Source: Pseudomonadota bacterium (lineage in GTDB: Bacteria; Pseudomonadota; Alphaproteobacteria; Acetobacterales; Acetobacteraceae). From it: a DNA stretch of 64,000 nt. This document shows positions 15,871 to 26,621 of this stretch, in pieces (positions within the stretch are counted from its first letter, which is position 1; the number at the start of each line of letters is the position of its first letter). Where the stretch lies: the NCBI GenBank assembly GCA_021816925.1, contig JAKAWQ010000004.1, forward strand, positions 1 through 64,000, in the 5' to 3' direction. The notes beneath the pieces were generated by a model. It did not search any database and was not told the DNA's origin. It saw only the letters and a program-made list of their open reading frames with translations. The position numbers and the translations under genes are program-made.

Positions 15871-16896
15871 ATGCGCGCTCGCCAGGGGATGTTTGCCGCG
15901 GGTTTTGTCATCGGGGCGGTCGGCTTCGCGCCCGGTCACGCGCTGGGCGGACAGGCTACTGTTGGGTCTACCGGAACGTCCGCAACCGAGTGGGACTCGT
16001 CAAACTTTGTGTTTGCGCGTGGTGGCGGCACCAACTGCGTGCATGTCGACGCACGCGGAACGGCGGCGGCCTCGCTGATTGACCCGGGGAGCGCCGGAAA
16101 GTGCACGTTTACCGCGGGGCTCCTCACAATCACCGGTAAAGGTGCCACCGCCACCAAGCCCACAGGCGTGCCGGCGCCGAGCTTCATCAACACTGCCACA
16201 CGCGGCGGCACCACCGCCGCGGGAGCGGCCACCTTCTCCTACGTCCCTGGAGTGATCCTCGACACCGCGACCTATACCGCGACCGCCAAAGTCACCGCCC
16301 CGGTAGCGGTAGGGGCCCGCTTTGCCGGGCCGGATGTCGCCTGGGGCAACGCCGAGGACCCGACCCTTTTCACGTCCAGCAGTTCAACCCTGCCGTTCGG
16401 TGCCACCCTGACCAGCCTTAACCTTACCGAGAAGGACGGGTCGTCGGTCTTCTCCGGGAACTACAGCCTCGACAGCAAGCAAATCTTCGCGTTCAGCGTG
16501 CTTGCGCCGTCGGATTTCGTGAGCCCGTCGCAGATCGCGGTCACCTACACTTCGATGCTCGGCCCGTCGTTCGACGCGTCCCAGTTAGCGGGCTTGCTTG
16601 CCGACTTGTCGATCGATCCGTCCTCCGGGACCGTCGGCCTCCTGTCGCCGTTCGTGCTGTTCCCGATGACGTCGTTGGCGCTCGGTCCGCCCGGGACGAT
16701 GCAAGTGCTCGCCGGAGGCGATGTAGCGGGGGCGACGGCAGGCGTGCCGGAACCTTCTTCACTGCTGCTGCTGCTCTCGGCGGTCGGGGCCCTGGGCGTG
16801 CTGCGTCGCGTGAGGGGATTGCCGGGCCGGCGCCGCCGTACATGGATGGGCGCCGGTAGATGTGCTGCACCGGCAGGAGCAGAACATAGCCGGTAA
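15871..16896 (+). CDS. PEP-CTERM sorting-domain exported protein
   Basis: 341 residues. A signal peptide (residues 1-29, FAAGFVIGAVGFAPGHALG) precedes a Thr/Ser/Gly-rich beta-type body with two cysteines. Near residue 292 the tripartite PEP-CTERM signal appears: VPEPSS, a hydrophobic helix (LLLLLSAVGALGV) and LRRVR. Exosortase normally cleaves here and the protein is sorted to the surface or exopolysaccharide matrix. Unusually, about 30 residues follow the arginine cluster, including GRRRRTWMGAG. AGGAGGGTGGG precedes the ATG. It is preceded by a sigma-54 promoter and repeated enhancer sites, so it is probably induced by a bEBP. No exosortase is present in the window. Confidence 0.85.
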   Translation: MRARQGMFAAGFVIGAVGFAPGHALGGQATVGSTGTSATEWDSSNFVFARGGGTNCVHVDARGTAAASLIDPGSAGKCTFTAGLLTITGKGATATKPTGVPAPSFINTATRGGTTAAGAATFSYVPGVILDTATYTATAKVTAPVAVGARFAGPDVAWGNAEDPTLFTSSSSTLPFGATLTSLNLTEKDGSSVFSGNYSLDSKQIFAFSVLAPSDFVSPSQIAVTYTSMLGPSFDASQLAGLLADLSIDPSSGTVGLLSPFVLFPMTSLALGPPGTMQVLAGGDVAGATAGVPEPSSLLLLLSAVGALGVLRRVRGLPGRRRRTWMGAGRCAAPAGAEHSR

Positions 16897-16959
16897 CGAG
16901 CGCTCAGGCGGCTCCGCGGAGCGGGCGGCAAAGTCCATGGAGACATCCTGGCTGTAGCT

Positions 16960-16979
16960 GGCCGGCACGCGTGCCGGCC
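16960..16979. promoter_or_regulatory. Perfect 20-base palindrome before the vapBC remnant
   Basis: GGCCGGCACG followed directly by its reverse complement CGTGCCGGCC. It lies 63 bases after the PEP-CTERM stop and 22 bases before the vapB start. It could be the autoregulatory operator of the toxin-antitoxin pair or a terminator hairpin (no T tract follows). Confidence 0.55.
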
Positions 16980-17001
16980 CTGGCGGCAGGAGGACCGCAC
17001 G

Positions 17002-17291
17002 GTGGCGGCTGGAAGAAGCGTTACTCGCGTCTCCACCAAAGGGCAGGTGGTCCTGCCCGCCGAGATCAGGCGGCGCCGGCACTGGGACCCCGGCACGTAC
17101 CTCACGGTGGAGGAAACGCCGGAGGGGTGCCGCTCAGGGTTGCGCCCGTCTTTGTACCAACGCGACCGTAGGAGGTCTTTGGCATGCTCAGGCGCAAAGG
17201 GGCGCGGGCTCCTCGCGCGAGGACGTTACGGGAAATGGAGGCCGGGATCGCAGCCGAGGCACGACGGCGGCATGATCGCGGTCGATACTAA
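17002..17291 (+). pseudogene. AbrB/VapB-type antitoxin, frameshift and stop
   Basis: GTG at 17002 follows AGGAGG by eight bases. The N-terminus carries the SpoVT-AbrB fold: VTRVSTKGQVVLPAEIRRR and WDPGTYLTVEE. After PEG at about 17125 the frame breaks inside a GGGG run; one base earlier the sense continues VPLRVAPVFVPTRP, hits TAG at 17169, then carries on EVFGMLRRKG...EMEAGIAAEARRRHDRG to TAA at 17289. The repaired product is a typical antitoxin whose C-terminus would overlap the PIN toxin start. Both the shift and the stop must be corrected, so the gene appears dead. Confidence 0.75.
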
Positions 17292-17660
17292 CGTCGTCGT
17301 CCGCTACCTCGTGAACGACCACCCGGCGCAGTTGGCATGGGCACGGCGCCTGCTCGACGAGAGTGACGTGTGGGTGCCGCTGACCGTTCTTCTGGAAACG
17401 GAATGGGTGCTGCGCAGCGCCTATCGGCACGCGTCGGTGGAGGCTACCGCTGCGCTCAGGGCTTTCGTGGGTTTGCCACGCGTCGCGCTTGAGCACGCTG
17501 CTCGAGTGGCGGCAGCGCTCGGGTTGACCGAGCGCGGGATGGATTTTGCCGACGCGCCGCATCTTGCGGCTTCAGAGCAATGCGAAGCTTTCCCACGTTC
17601 GACGCTGCGTTTGTCAGGACGGCGCGCAAGTGGGGCAGCGGGGTAGTCCGGCGGGCGTAG
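17272..17660 (+). pseudogene. VapC-type PIN-domain toxin, frameshifted near the end
   Basis: The frame from ATG 17272 shows the PIN ribonuclease core: VDTNVVVRYL with the first acidic residue, LLETEWVLRSAY with the second and MDFADAPHLAAS with the third. After CEA at about 17589 the frame breaks in a CTTTCCC run; adding one T gives FPTFDAAFVRTARKWGSG, the normal C-terminus with the fourth acidic residue, ending at TAG 17658. Without repair the tail is SerArg-rich nonsense lacking that residue. It overlaps the antitoxin remnant by 20 bases. VapC toxins cleave tRNA or rRNA; this copy is probably inactive. Confidence 0.75.
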
Positions 17661-17933
17661 CGGGTGGGGCGCCAGATCCGCAGTCACACCGCTTGTCGCG
17701 TTGCAGGCCGATAATGCTTTCCTCCAATTTCATTGGTTCCTCCAACGCGTTGATTGACTGCTCAACTTTTCGATAGATGTCGTGCTCGAGCAACGGGATC
17801 GCACGCGCCGCGGTCTAATCCAGGCATGCTGCTGCAATCAAGATCTCGTGCCCCCCATCCGCAAACGTGCCGTTCGGGACAGAGGCAACTCTGCCCAATT
17901 GCGCGGCAGCGGCCCGGCGGATAATTTGCCCAA

Positions 17934-18992
17934 ATGATAGGCAGTTTGCCCGAACCGCGATTCGGCCCGATCCGCGTCGAAGGCCGCGGCCGGCGGGTCC
18001 TGATCGACCCGCCCGTCATCCTCGCCCCGATGTCCGGGGTAAGCGACCTGCCGTTCCGCAGGCTTGCGCACGAACAGGGCGCGGGGCTCGTGGTTTCGGA
18101 AATGATCGCCTCCTGGGCGATGATTCGCGAGAACCGCCGCACGCTCTCTATGGCGGAAATCGCGGCCGGTGGGCCGAACGCGATCCAGCTTGCCGGCTGC
18201 GAACCCGCCGCCATGGCCGAGGCGGCCCGCGTGGCCGAGGGCCTCGGCGCCGATCTGATCGACATCAACTTCGGCTGCCCTGTGAAGAAGGTGGCGGTGG
18301 GACAGCAAGCGGGATCGGCGCTGATGCGCGACGAGAAGGCGGCCGGCGACATTCTCGAGGCCGTGGCCGGCGCGGTCTCCGTGCCGGTGACGCTCAAGAT
18401 GCGCATGGGCTGGGACCAGGCGAGCCTGAACGCGCCGGCAATCGCGCGGATCGCGGAGAGCGCTGGGATCCGCATGCTGAGCGTGCACGGGAGGACGCGC
18501 CAGCAGTTCTACGAAGGGCGCGCCGACTGGGGGTTCATCCGCCGTGTCAAGGAGGCGGTCCGGATTCCGGTCATCGTCAACGGCGACGTGCTGGATGAGG
18601 TGGACGCGGCGGCGGCGCTCCTCAATTCGGGTGCGGACGGGGTGATGATCGGGCGCGGCGCCTGCGGCCGGCCGTGGCTCTTGGGCCAAGTCGCGGAGTT
18701 CCTGAGGGACGGGGCGCGGGCAGAGGAGCCGCCGCTTTGGCAGCAATTGGGGATCGTGCTCGCGCATTTCCGCGCCATCCTTACGCATTACGGAGTGGCG
18801 GCGGGCGTGCGCATGGCGCGCAAGCACCTCGGCTGGTACGCGCGCGGACTGCCTGGCGCGGCCGCGTTCCGCGGCCTCGTCAACCGGATCGAGGATGCCG
18901 TGGAGGTGGAGCGGGAGGTCGAGAAATTCTTCGCCCCGCTGATCGCAGCCGCCATAAGCCACGTCGCGCAAACGATTGATCTTGCGGCATGA
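17934..18992 (+). CDS. dusB: tRNA-dihydrouridine synthase B
   Basis: 352-residue flavoenzyme reducing uridine in the tRNA D-loop. Landmarks: the FMN-barrel start [34 protein letters not shown] containing the catalytic cysteine, [34 protein letters not shown] and [13 protein letters not shown]. The C-terminal helical tRNA-binding part follows. In alphaproteobacteria this gene (nifR3) heads the ntrBC operon, exactly as here: its stop overlaps ntrB by four bases. No good ribosome site precedes ATG 17934, so the start is a little uncertain. Confidence 0.95.
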   Translation: MIGSLPEPRFGPIRVEGRGRRVLIDPPVILAPMSGVSDLPFRRLAHEQGAGLVVSEMIASWAMIRENRRTLSMAEIAAGGPNAIQLAGCEPAAMAEAARVAEGLGADLIDINFGCPVKKVAVGQQAGSALMRDEKAAGDILEAVAGAVSVPVTLKMRMGWDQASLNAPAIARIAESAGIRMLSVHGRTRQQFYEGRADWGFIRRVKEAVRIPVIVNGDVLDEVDAAAALLNSGADGVMIGRGACGRPWLLGQVAEFLRDGARAEEPPLWQQLGIVLAHFRAILTHYGVAAGVRMARKHLGWYARGLPGAAAFRGLVNRIEDAVEVEREVEKFFAPLIAAAISHVAQTIDLAA

Positions 18993-20115
18993 GGCGGGCG
19001 ACACTCCAGTCGGTACTCGGGCGGCGACGGAGCCTCGTTTCGCTCGATCCGGCAAGCATTCTCGGTGCGCTCCCCGTCGCGGTCGTGGCACTCGACGCGG
19101 CGGACCGGTTCGTCTTTGCCAACCACGCCGCCGAACAGTTCTTCGTTGCGTCCGCCGCCCAGCTTGCCGGGATGGGCCTCGCTCACTTCGTGCCGGCGGA
19201 TAATCCGCTTTTTCAGATGATCGTGCAGGTCCGCCGCGAGGGCGTAACGATCGCCGCGCATGATGTGGCGCTGGCGAGCCCGAAGCTCGCCCGGCGCGGC
19301 GTGCACGTGCAAGTCGCGCCTTTGCCGGAAGTTGAAGGGGCGGTGGTGCTCGGCCTCGAGGACGCCTCGGTGGCACGCGCGCTCGACCAGGGGATGAGCT
19401 TTTCGCCGGGCGCGCGCGGCGTGGCGGGCATGGCGGCGGTGCTCGCGCACGAGGTGAAGAACCCGCTTTCGGGCATCCGCGGCGCCGCCCAGCTTCTCGA
19501 AGCGACGCTGGCGGAGGGCGATCGCGAGCTTGCCGTTCTGATCCGCGATGAGGCGGACCGGATCGGCGCCCTCATCGAGCGGGTGGAGATGCTGGGCCGC
19601 CAGCCGGTGGAGCGGGGCGCGGTGAACATCCACCGCGTGCTCGAGCACGTGCGGCGGCTGGCGAAGAGCGGGTTCGCACAGCACATCCGGCTGGCGGAAG
19701 CCTATGACCCCTCGCTGCCGCCGGCCTTCGGCAATCGCGACCAGCTCGTGCAGGTGATGCTGAACCTGGTGAAGAACGCAGCCGAGGCGATCACGACGAG
19801 CGGCGCCGGCGGTGGGGAGATCGTCCTTTCGACCGCCTTCCAGCAGGGCGTGTGGCTGGGAACCGACGGCGGCAAGGAGCGGCGGCACGTGCCGCTGGTG
19901 GTCAGCGTGCGCGACAACGGGCCGGGGATTCCCGCCGCGCTCCGGGCGCATCTCTTCGAGCCGTTCGTGTCGGGCAAGGAGGGCGGCGGCGGGCTCGGGT
20001 TGGCACTCGTCGCGAAGATCGTGGGGGAGCACGGTGGACTGATCGACGTGGAGAGCCGGCCGGGCCGCACCGAGTTCCGCCTGCATCTGCCGGTGCTCGA
20101 GGAAGGAGATCCGGC

Positions 20116-20119
<4 letters not shown>
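18989..20119 (+). CDS. ntrB: Nitrogen-regulation sensor kinase NtrB
   Basis: 376-residue cytoplasmic histidine kinase. A PAS domain occupies about residues 20-125 ([22 protein letters not shown]). The H box is [20 protein letters not shown] with the phosphorylated histidine, and the ATPase domain shows [22 protein letters not shown] and [14 protein letters not shown]. NtrB phosphorylates or dephosphorylates NtrC according to nitrogen status signalled by PII. ATG overlaps the dusB stop; its own stop overlaps ntrC (GTGA), giving a tightly coupled operon. Confidence 0.95.
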
Positions 20120-21570
<1,451 letters not shown>

Positions 21571-21607
21571 GGACGGCGGGCAAGGCTCCCGGCCGCGCGC
21601 CGGGCCA

Positions 21608-23857
21608 ATGAACCACGCGCCTTCCCGGCCGTTGCTCGCGCCCGCGACGGGGGAGCGGGCACCCGCCTCATGGCTAGGGCGCGTGCTCGCTGTCGTGCTC
21701 GGGCGCGTGGTGACGCTCGTGCTCGCGGTGAGCGCGCTTGCGCTCGGCATCGCCACCTTCGCGGTGCTGGCCGGCGGGGTGAAGTTCGGCGTCTCGCCCG
21801 GCTGGGTGGTCGGCATGGTGCTCGCCAACCTGATCGTGCTGCTGCTGCTCGGCCTCCTGCTTGCGGTTCGGCTGACGCGGGTGTGGGTGGAACGCCGGCG
21901 CGGCTCGGCGGGTTCGCGCCTGCACGTACGGCTCGTGCTGCTCTTCAGCGTGGTAGCGGTGGTGCCGGCGATCATGGTCGCGGTGTTCGCAACTGCCTTC
22001 TTTCATTACGGCATCCAGGGCTGGTTCAACGATCGCGTGCGCACCGCGCTCGAGCAGAGCCTGCAGGTTTCTCGCGGCTATCTCGAGGAACATCGCAACA
22101 CCATCCGCGCCGATGCGTTGGCGATGGCGAACGATCTCACGCAGGCGGGGCAGGTGTTCGCCAACGCGCCCGGCCAGTTCGCGCAGGTGCTGGCGGCGCA
22201 GACGGCGCTGCGCGGGCTGACTGAGTCGGTGATCTTCGAGCCGATCACCGATCAGGTGATCGCGTCCTCCGGGCTGATGGCAGGCTTCGGCACGACGCTG
22301 CCGCCGGCCTGGGCGGTGCAAGAGGCGCAAGCGGGGCGTGCCGTGGTGCTGAGCACCGATCATGGCACGTCCGTCGAGGCGCTGGCGCGGCTCGATTCGA
22401 TTCCGCCGCTCGTGCTGATGATCAGCCGGCCGGTCGATCCGACGATTCTCCAGCATATGGTCGAGGTCGAGCGGGCGGTGGCCGAATACAAGCAGCTCGA
22501 TGCCAATCGGTACGGCTTGCAGATCACCTTTGCGCTCATTTTCGCGATGGTGGCAATGCTGGTGCTGGTGGCGGCGGTGCTGATCGGGCTCGTCATGGCG
22601 AACCAGATCGCGCGCCCCGTGGGGCGACTGATCGTCGCCGCGGAGCGCGTGCGCGCCGGCGATCTTGCGGTGCGCGTGCTCGAGGCGCCGACCGGCGATG
22701 AGATTGCCGGACTCTCGCGCGCCTTCAACCGCATGACTGGCCAGCTTGCCGCGCAGCGCGCCGAGCTGATGGACGCCTACAGCCAGATCGACGAGCGGCG
22801 GCGCTTCACCGAGGGCGTGCTCTCGGGCGTGTCGGCCGGGGTGATCGGGCTCGACGCGGAGGGGCGGATCGAGCTTCCGAACCGCGCCGCGGAGGAGCTG
22901 CTCGGGCTCGACCTGATGGGCGGGGTCGGACGGGACCTGGGCGCTCTCGAGCCGGCCTTCGCTTCCCTTCTCGCAGCCGCGCGCGCAGCACCCGAGCGGG
23001 CCTTGACCGAGGAGATCGAGATCGCCAGGCCCGCCGGGCGCCGCCACCTCCTGGTGCGCATCGCGGCCGAGCTCAAGGGCGGGCGGCCGGACGGCTTCGT
23101 CGTTACCTTCGACGACATCACCGAACTCAAGGCGGCGGAACGCAAGGCGGCCTGGGCCGACGTGGCGCGGCGCATCGCGCACGAGATCAAGAATCCGCTG
23201 ACGCCGATCCAGCTCGCGGCGGAGCGCCTGAAGCGGCGCTTCCTGAAGGAAATCGCTTCGGACCCCGAGACCTTCGCGCAGTGTGCCGATACGATCGTGC
23301 GCCATGTCGGCGATATCGGGCGCATGGTGGACGAATTCTCGGCCTTCGCACGCATGCCGCAACCGGTGTTCCAGGAGGAGGACCTGGGGCGGCTGGCGCG
23401 CGAGGCGCTGGTGTTGCAGCAGAACGCACACCAGGAAATCCGCTTCACCACGCGCATCCCCGAGCGCGGGCCGGTCGCGCTGTGCGACCGGCCGCTCGTC
23501 GGCCAGGCGCTGACGAACCTTCTGCAGAACGCCGCCGATGCGGTCGCGATGCGGCCGGGCGCCGGACGGGTCGAGCTTGCGGTGGACGAAGTGGCGGGAT
23601 GGGTCAGGATCGAAGTTGCCGACGACGGCGTCGGTCTGCCGAACGAGGACCGCGGCCGGCTGGCCGAGCCCTACGTGACGCTCAAGCCCAAGGGGACAGG
23701 GCTCGGGCTCGCGATCGTCAAGAAGATCATGGAGGATCACGGCGGGTCACTCGCGCTCGAGGACCGGCCGGATCAGCCGGGGGCGGTTGCGATCCTTTGC
23801 CTGCCGACTTGCCCGCCTCTGCGGACACCCGGGACCGGACGCGGCGATGGCACATGA
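21608..23857 (+). CDS. ntrY: Nitrogen-regulation transmembrane sensor kinase NtrY
   Basis: 749 residues. Three N-terminal helices (about 25-50, 60-85, 102-125), a periplasmic or extracytoplasmic region, another helix near 310-330, then HAMP (ANQIARPVGRLIVAAERV), PAS (RRRFTEGVLSGVSAGVIGLD), the H box (RRIAHEIKNPLTPIQLAAER) and an ATPase domain with NLLQNAADAV, VADDGVGLPN and GTGLGLAIVKKIM. NtrY pairs with NtrX and in alphaproteobacteria contributes to nitrogen, redox and envelope responses. It overlaps ntrX by 11 bases. Confidence 0.95.
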   Translation: MNHAPSRPLLAPATGERAPASWLGRVLAVVLGRVVTLVLAVSALALGIATFAVLAGGVKFGVSPGWVVGMVLANLIVLLLLGLLLAVRLTRVWVERRRGSAGSRLHVRLVLLFSVVAVVPAIMVAVFATAFFHYGIQGWFNDRVRTALEQSLQVSRGYLEEHRNTIRADALAMANDLTQAGQVFANAPGQFAQVLAAQTALRGLTESVIFEPITDQVIASSGLMAGFGTTLPPAWAVQEAQAGRAVVLSTDHGTSVEALARLDSIPPLVLMISRPVDPTILQHMVEVERAVAEYKQLDANRYGLQITFALIFAMVAMLVLVAAVLIGLVMANQIARPVGRLIVAAERVRAGDLAVRVLEAPTGDEIAGLSRAFNRMTGQLAAQRAELMDAYSQIDERRRFTEGVLSGVSAGVIGLDAEGRIELPNRAAEELLGLDLMGGVGRDLGALEPAFASLLAAARAAPERALTEEIEIARPAGRRHLLVRIAAELKGGRPDGFVVTFDDITELKAAERKAAWADVARRIAHEIKNPLTPIQLAAERLKRRFLKEIASDPETFAQCADTIVRHVGDIGRMVDEFSAFARMPQPVFQEEDLGRLAREALVLQQNAHQEIRFTTRIPERGPVALCDRPLVGQALTNLLQNAADAVAMRPGAGRVELAVDEVAGWVRIEVADDGVGLPNEDRGRLAEPYVTLKPKGTGLGLAIVKKIMEDHGGSLALEDRPDQPGAVAILCLPTCPPLRTPGTGRGDGT

Positions 23858-25244
23858 AATCCTGATCGTTGATGACGAGCCGGACATCCGGCTCCTGATC
23901 GAGGGAATCCTGCGCGACGAAGGCTACGAGACGCGCCAGGCGCGCGACGCGGCGAGCGCACTCGCCGCCTTCCGCGCACGCCGGCCCGCGCTCGTCATCC
24001 TCGACGTGTGGCTGCAGGGCTCGGACCGCGACGGGCTCCAAATCCTCGAGATACTGCGCTCGGAGCATCCGCAGGTACCGGTGGTGATGATCTCCGGCCA
24101 CGGCACGATCGAGATGGCGGTGGCGGCGATCCAGCAGGGTGCCTACGATTTCATCGAGAAGCCGTTCAAGGCGGATCGGCTGCTGCACGTGCTGCGCCGG
24201 GCGCTCGAGGCGGCGCGGCTCGCGCTCGAAAACGCCGAACTGCGTTTGCGCGCAGGGCCGGAAACGGAGCTCACCGGAACCTCGGCGGCGATCGCGGCGG
24301 TGCGCGCGACGGCGCTCAAGGTGGCGCCGACCGGTTCGCGCGTCCTGATCCGTGGACCCGCCGGATCGGGCAAGGGCGTCGCGGCGCATATGATCCACGC
24401 GCATTCCAGGCGCGCGGGCGGCCCATTCGTCGTGCTGACCTGCGCCACATTGAGCCCGGCGCGCTTCGAACCGGAGCTGTTCGGCACCGAGGCGGGAGCG
24501 GACGCGGCGCAGGCGCCCCGGCGCGCCGGCGTGCTCGAACGCGCGCACGGCGGCACGCTCGTGCTCGATGAGGTGGCGGACATGCCGCTCGAAACCCAGG
24601 GAAAGATCGTGCGCGTGCTGCAGGACCAGGCCTTCGAGCGGATCGGCGGCGCGGTGCCGGTGAAGGTGGACGTGCGCGTGCTGGCAACGACGAACCGGGA
24701 TCTCGGCGCGGAGATCGCGGCCGGGCGGTTCCGCGAGGACCTCTATTACCGGCTTGCCGTGGTGCCGCTCGACCTGCCGAGCCTCAAGGAGCGGCGCGAG
24801 GACATACCGCTCCTGGCGAACGAATTCCTGGCCCGCTCGGCGGAAACCGCAGGCATGCCTGCACGCGAGCTAACCGTCGATGCGCTGACCGCGCTCCAGG
24901 CCCACGAATGGCCGGGCAACGTGCGCCAGCTCCGTAACCTGATGGACTGGCTCTTGATCATGGCGCCTGCCGGCTCAGCCGAACCCTTGGGGCGCGACAT
25001 GCTGCCGCCCGACATCGCTTCCGTCGCGCCGGCGCTGCCGATCGCCGATCCGCGGGCGGACGTGATGGCGCTGCCGCTGCGCGAGGCGCGGGACCTGTTC
25101 GAGGTGCAGTATCTGCAGGCGCAATTGTTGCGCTTCGGAGGCAATATCAGCCGCACCGCGCAGTTCGTGGGCATGGAGCGGAGCGCCTTGCATCGCAAGC
25201 TGAAGCAGCTCGGCATCAGCGCCGAGGATCGCGCGGCGTCATAA
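23847..25244 (+). CDS. ntrX: NtrX response regulator lacking the sigma-54 contact loop
   Basis: 465 residues. Receiver: ILIVDDEPDIRLLIEGIL with the phosphoacceptor in VILDVWLQGSDRDGL. AAA+ domain: Walker A GPAGSGKGVAAHMI and Walker B GGTLVLDEVADM. The loop that in NtrC carries GAFTGA reads FGTEAGADAAQAPRRAG, so the residues that remodel sigma-54 holoenzyme are absent. A Fis-type DNA-binding helix pair ends the protein (GGNISRTAQFVGMERSALHRKLKQLG). This loss is known in some alphaproteobacterial NtrX proteins, which then act as sigma-70-type regulators. ATG 23847 lies inside the end of ntrY. Confidence 0.95.
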   Translation: MAHEILIVDDEPDIRLLIEGILRDEGYETRQARDAASALAAFRARRPALVILDVWLQGSDRDGLQILEILRSEHPQVPVVMISGHGTIEMAVAAIQQGAYDFIEKPFKADRLLHVLRRALEAARLALENAELRLRAGPETELTGTSAAIAAVRATALKVAPTGSRVLIRGPAGSGKGVAAHMIHAHSRRAGGPFVVLTCATLSPARFEPELFGTEAGADAAQAPRRAGVLERAHGGTLVLDEVADMPLETQGKIVRVLQDQAFERIGGAVPVKVDVRVLATTNRDLGAEIAAGRFREDLYYRLAVVPLDLPSLKERREDIPLLANEFLARSAETAGMPARELTVDALTALQAHEWPGNVRQLRNLMDWLLIMAPAGSAEPLGRDMLPPDIASVAPALPIADPRADVMALPLREARDLFEVQYLQAQLLRFGGNISRTAQFVGMERSALHRKLKQLGISAEDRAAS

Positions 25245-25272
25245 AGAAGCGAAGACGAAAGGAAGCGGGGGC

Positions 25273-26154
25273 ATGAGCCGGGTCGCCTACGTAAACGGGC
25301 GCTACGTACCGCAACGCGTTGCAGCGGTGAACATCGAGGACCGTGGCTACCAGTTCGGCGACGGCGTCTATGAGGTGGTGCACGTCCACGGCGGGTGCCT
25401 GATCGACGCCGACCTCCACCTCGCGCGCCTTGAGCGCTCGCTCGGCGAGATCGAAATCCCCGTGCCGCTCGGCCCTCGCGCCCTCCGCCAGGTGTTCGCG
25501 GAAATGATGCGGCGCAATCGCGTGAGCGAGGGGTTGATCTACATGCAGGTGACACGCGGCGTGGCACGGCGGGAACACGCCTTTCCGAAGCCTCTGCCTA
25601 AACCCGCGGTGGTCGTGACGATCCGCCGCCTGCCACCCTTTCCGCGCGACGTGGAGGCCTGGACCGCGGCGGCCATCACGCGCCCGGACGAGCGCTGGCA
25701 AAGATGCGATATCAAGAGCGTGAACCTGCTTGCAAACGTGCTGGCGAAAGAGGCGGCCCACGCGGCGGGCGCGGCGGAAGCAATTTTCGTCGATGCGGCT
25801 GGCATGGTGACGGAAGGGGCTTCGAGCAGCGTCTGGATGGTCGATCGCGAGGGGTGCCTTTGCACGCGCAAGCTTGATCACGCGGTGCTGCCGGGCTGCA
25901 CGCGCGCAGCCTTGATCGGACTGATGGAGGAGGCCGGAATAGCGTGGCGGGAAAGCGGGTTCGCGAAGGCGGAGCTTGCGGCGGCGCGCGAGATCTTCAT
26001 CACCAGCGCCTCGAGCTTCGTGAAGCCGGTGGTGCGGCTCGACGGTCGCTCCGTCGGCGAGGGTCGCGTCGGGCCGGTGACGCGGCGGCTGTTCGCGCTC
26101 TTCGCGCACCATGTGCAGGGCGCGGTGCGCAACGCGCCGGCAGCGGCGAGCTGA
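25273..26154 (+). CDS. dat: D-amino-acid transaminase
   Basis: 293-residue fold-type IV PLP enzyme. Features include [20 protein letters not shown] at the N-terminus, [10 protein letters not shown], the PLP lysine in [32 protein letters not shown] and CTRAALIGL. It interconverts D-alanine or D-glutamate with 2-oxo acids for peptidoglycan, or works on related amino donors. A GGAAGCGGGGG site precedes ATG 25273. Its place between ntrX and hfq is the usual alphaproteobacterial order. Branched-chain or ADC-lyase activity are less likely given the lysine context. Confidence 0.88.
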   Translation: MSRVAYVNGRYVPQRVAAVNIEDRGYQFGDGVYEVVHVHGGCLIDADLHLARLERSLGEIEIPVPLGPRALRQVFAEMMRRNRVSEGLIYMQVTRGVARREHAFPKPLPKPAVVVTIRRLPPFPRDVEAWTAAAITRPDERWQRCDIKSVNLLANVLAKEAAHAAGAAEAIFVDAAGMVTEGASSSVWMVDREGCLCTRKLDHAVLPGCTRAALIGLMEEAGIAWRESGFAKAELAAAREIFITSASSFVKPVVRLDGRSVGEGRVGPVTRRLFALFAHHVQGAVRNAPAAAS

Positions 26155-26317
26155 GGTTCGAGCCTCGAAACTTGCAGATCGGCGACCGGCTGCTACATTG
26201 TCGGGTGTCGGGACCGAAAACCGGCAAATGAGAGGAGGTGGACCCGACCGTTTGCGCCTTACCTCACCTGTCAACACGGGTGCGCAACGCCACGGAACAA
26301 AAAGAAGGATCCTTGCG

Positions 26318-26605
26318 GTGGCCAATGAAAAGTCGCAGAACGTTCAGGACGTGTTCCTGAACCATGTGCGGAAGAACAAGACCCCGGTGACGATCTTCCT
26401 CGTCAACGGGGTGAAACTTCAGGGGATTATCACCTGGTTCGACAATTTCTCGCTCCTGCTGCGGCGGGACGGGCACACCCAGCTCGTTTACAAGCACGCG
26501 ATCAGCACCGTGATGCCGGGTGCACCGATCCAGCTCTTCGATACAACCCGGAACGAGCCGGCGGTGGCAGGGATGCGGGAGGCGGTCGCTGCGGCCACGG
26601 AATGA
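26318..26605 (+). CDS. hfq: RNA chaperone Hfq
   Basis: 95 residues from GTG 26318, which follows AGAAGGAT. Sm1 and Sm2 motifs are complete: [40 protein letters not shown] and [13 protein letters not shown], with the distal-face and proximal-face residues intact. Hfq assembles as a hexameric ring that helps small RNAs pair with mRNAs. A longer in-frame extension upstream has Arg-rich content and no ribosome site, so I reject it. hflX follows 16 bases later. Confidence 0.95.
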   Translation: MANEKSQNVQDVFLNHVRKNKTPVTIFLVNGVKLQGIITWFDNFSLLLRRDGHTQLVYKHAISTVMPGAPIQLFDTTRNEPAVAGMREAVAAATE

Positions 26606-26621
26606 GGTGCCGCGCGCGGGC

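Noticed and set aside
21674-23740. 688-codon open frame antisense to ntrY
   Set aside because: Translation is His/Arg/Gln-rich with no domain, and it is the mirror of a well-supported kinase; long antisense frames are common in GC-rich DNA.
26153-26166. Small palindrome after dat resembling a tRNA T-arm
   Set aside because: GAGGTTCGAGCCTC has no surrounding cloverleaf; it is only a short inverted repeat.
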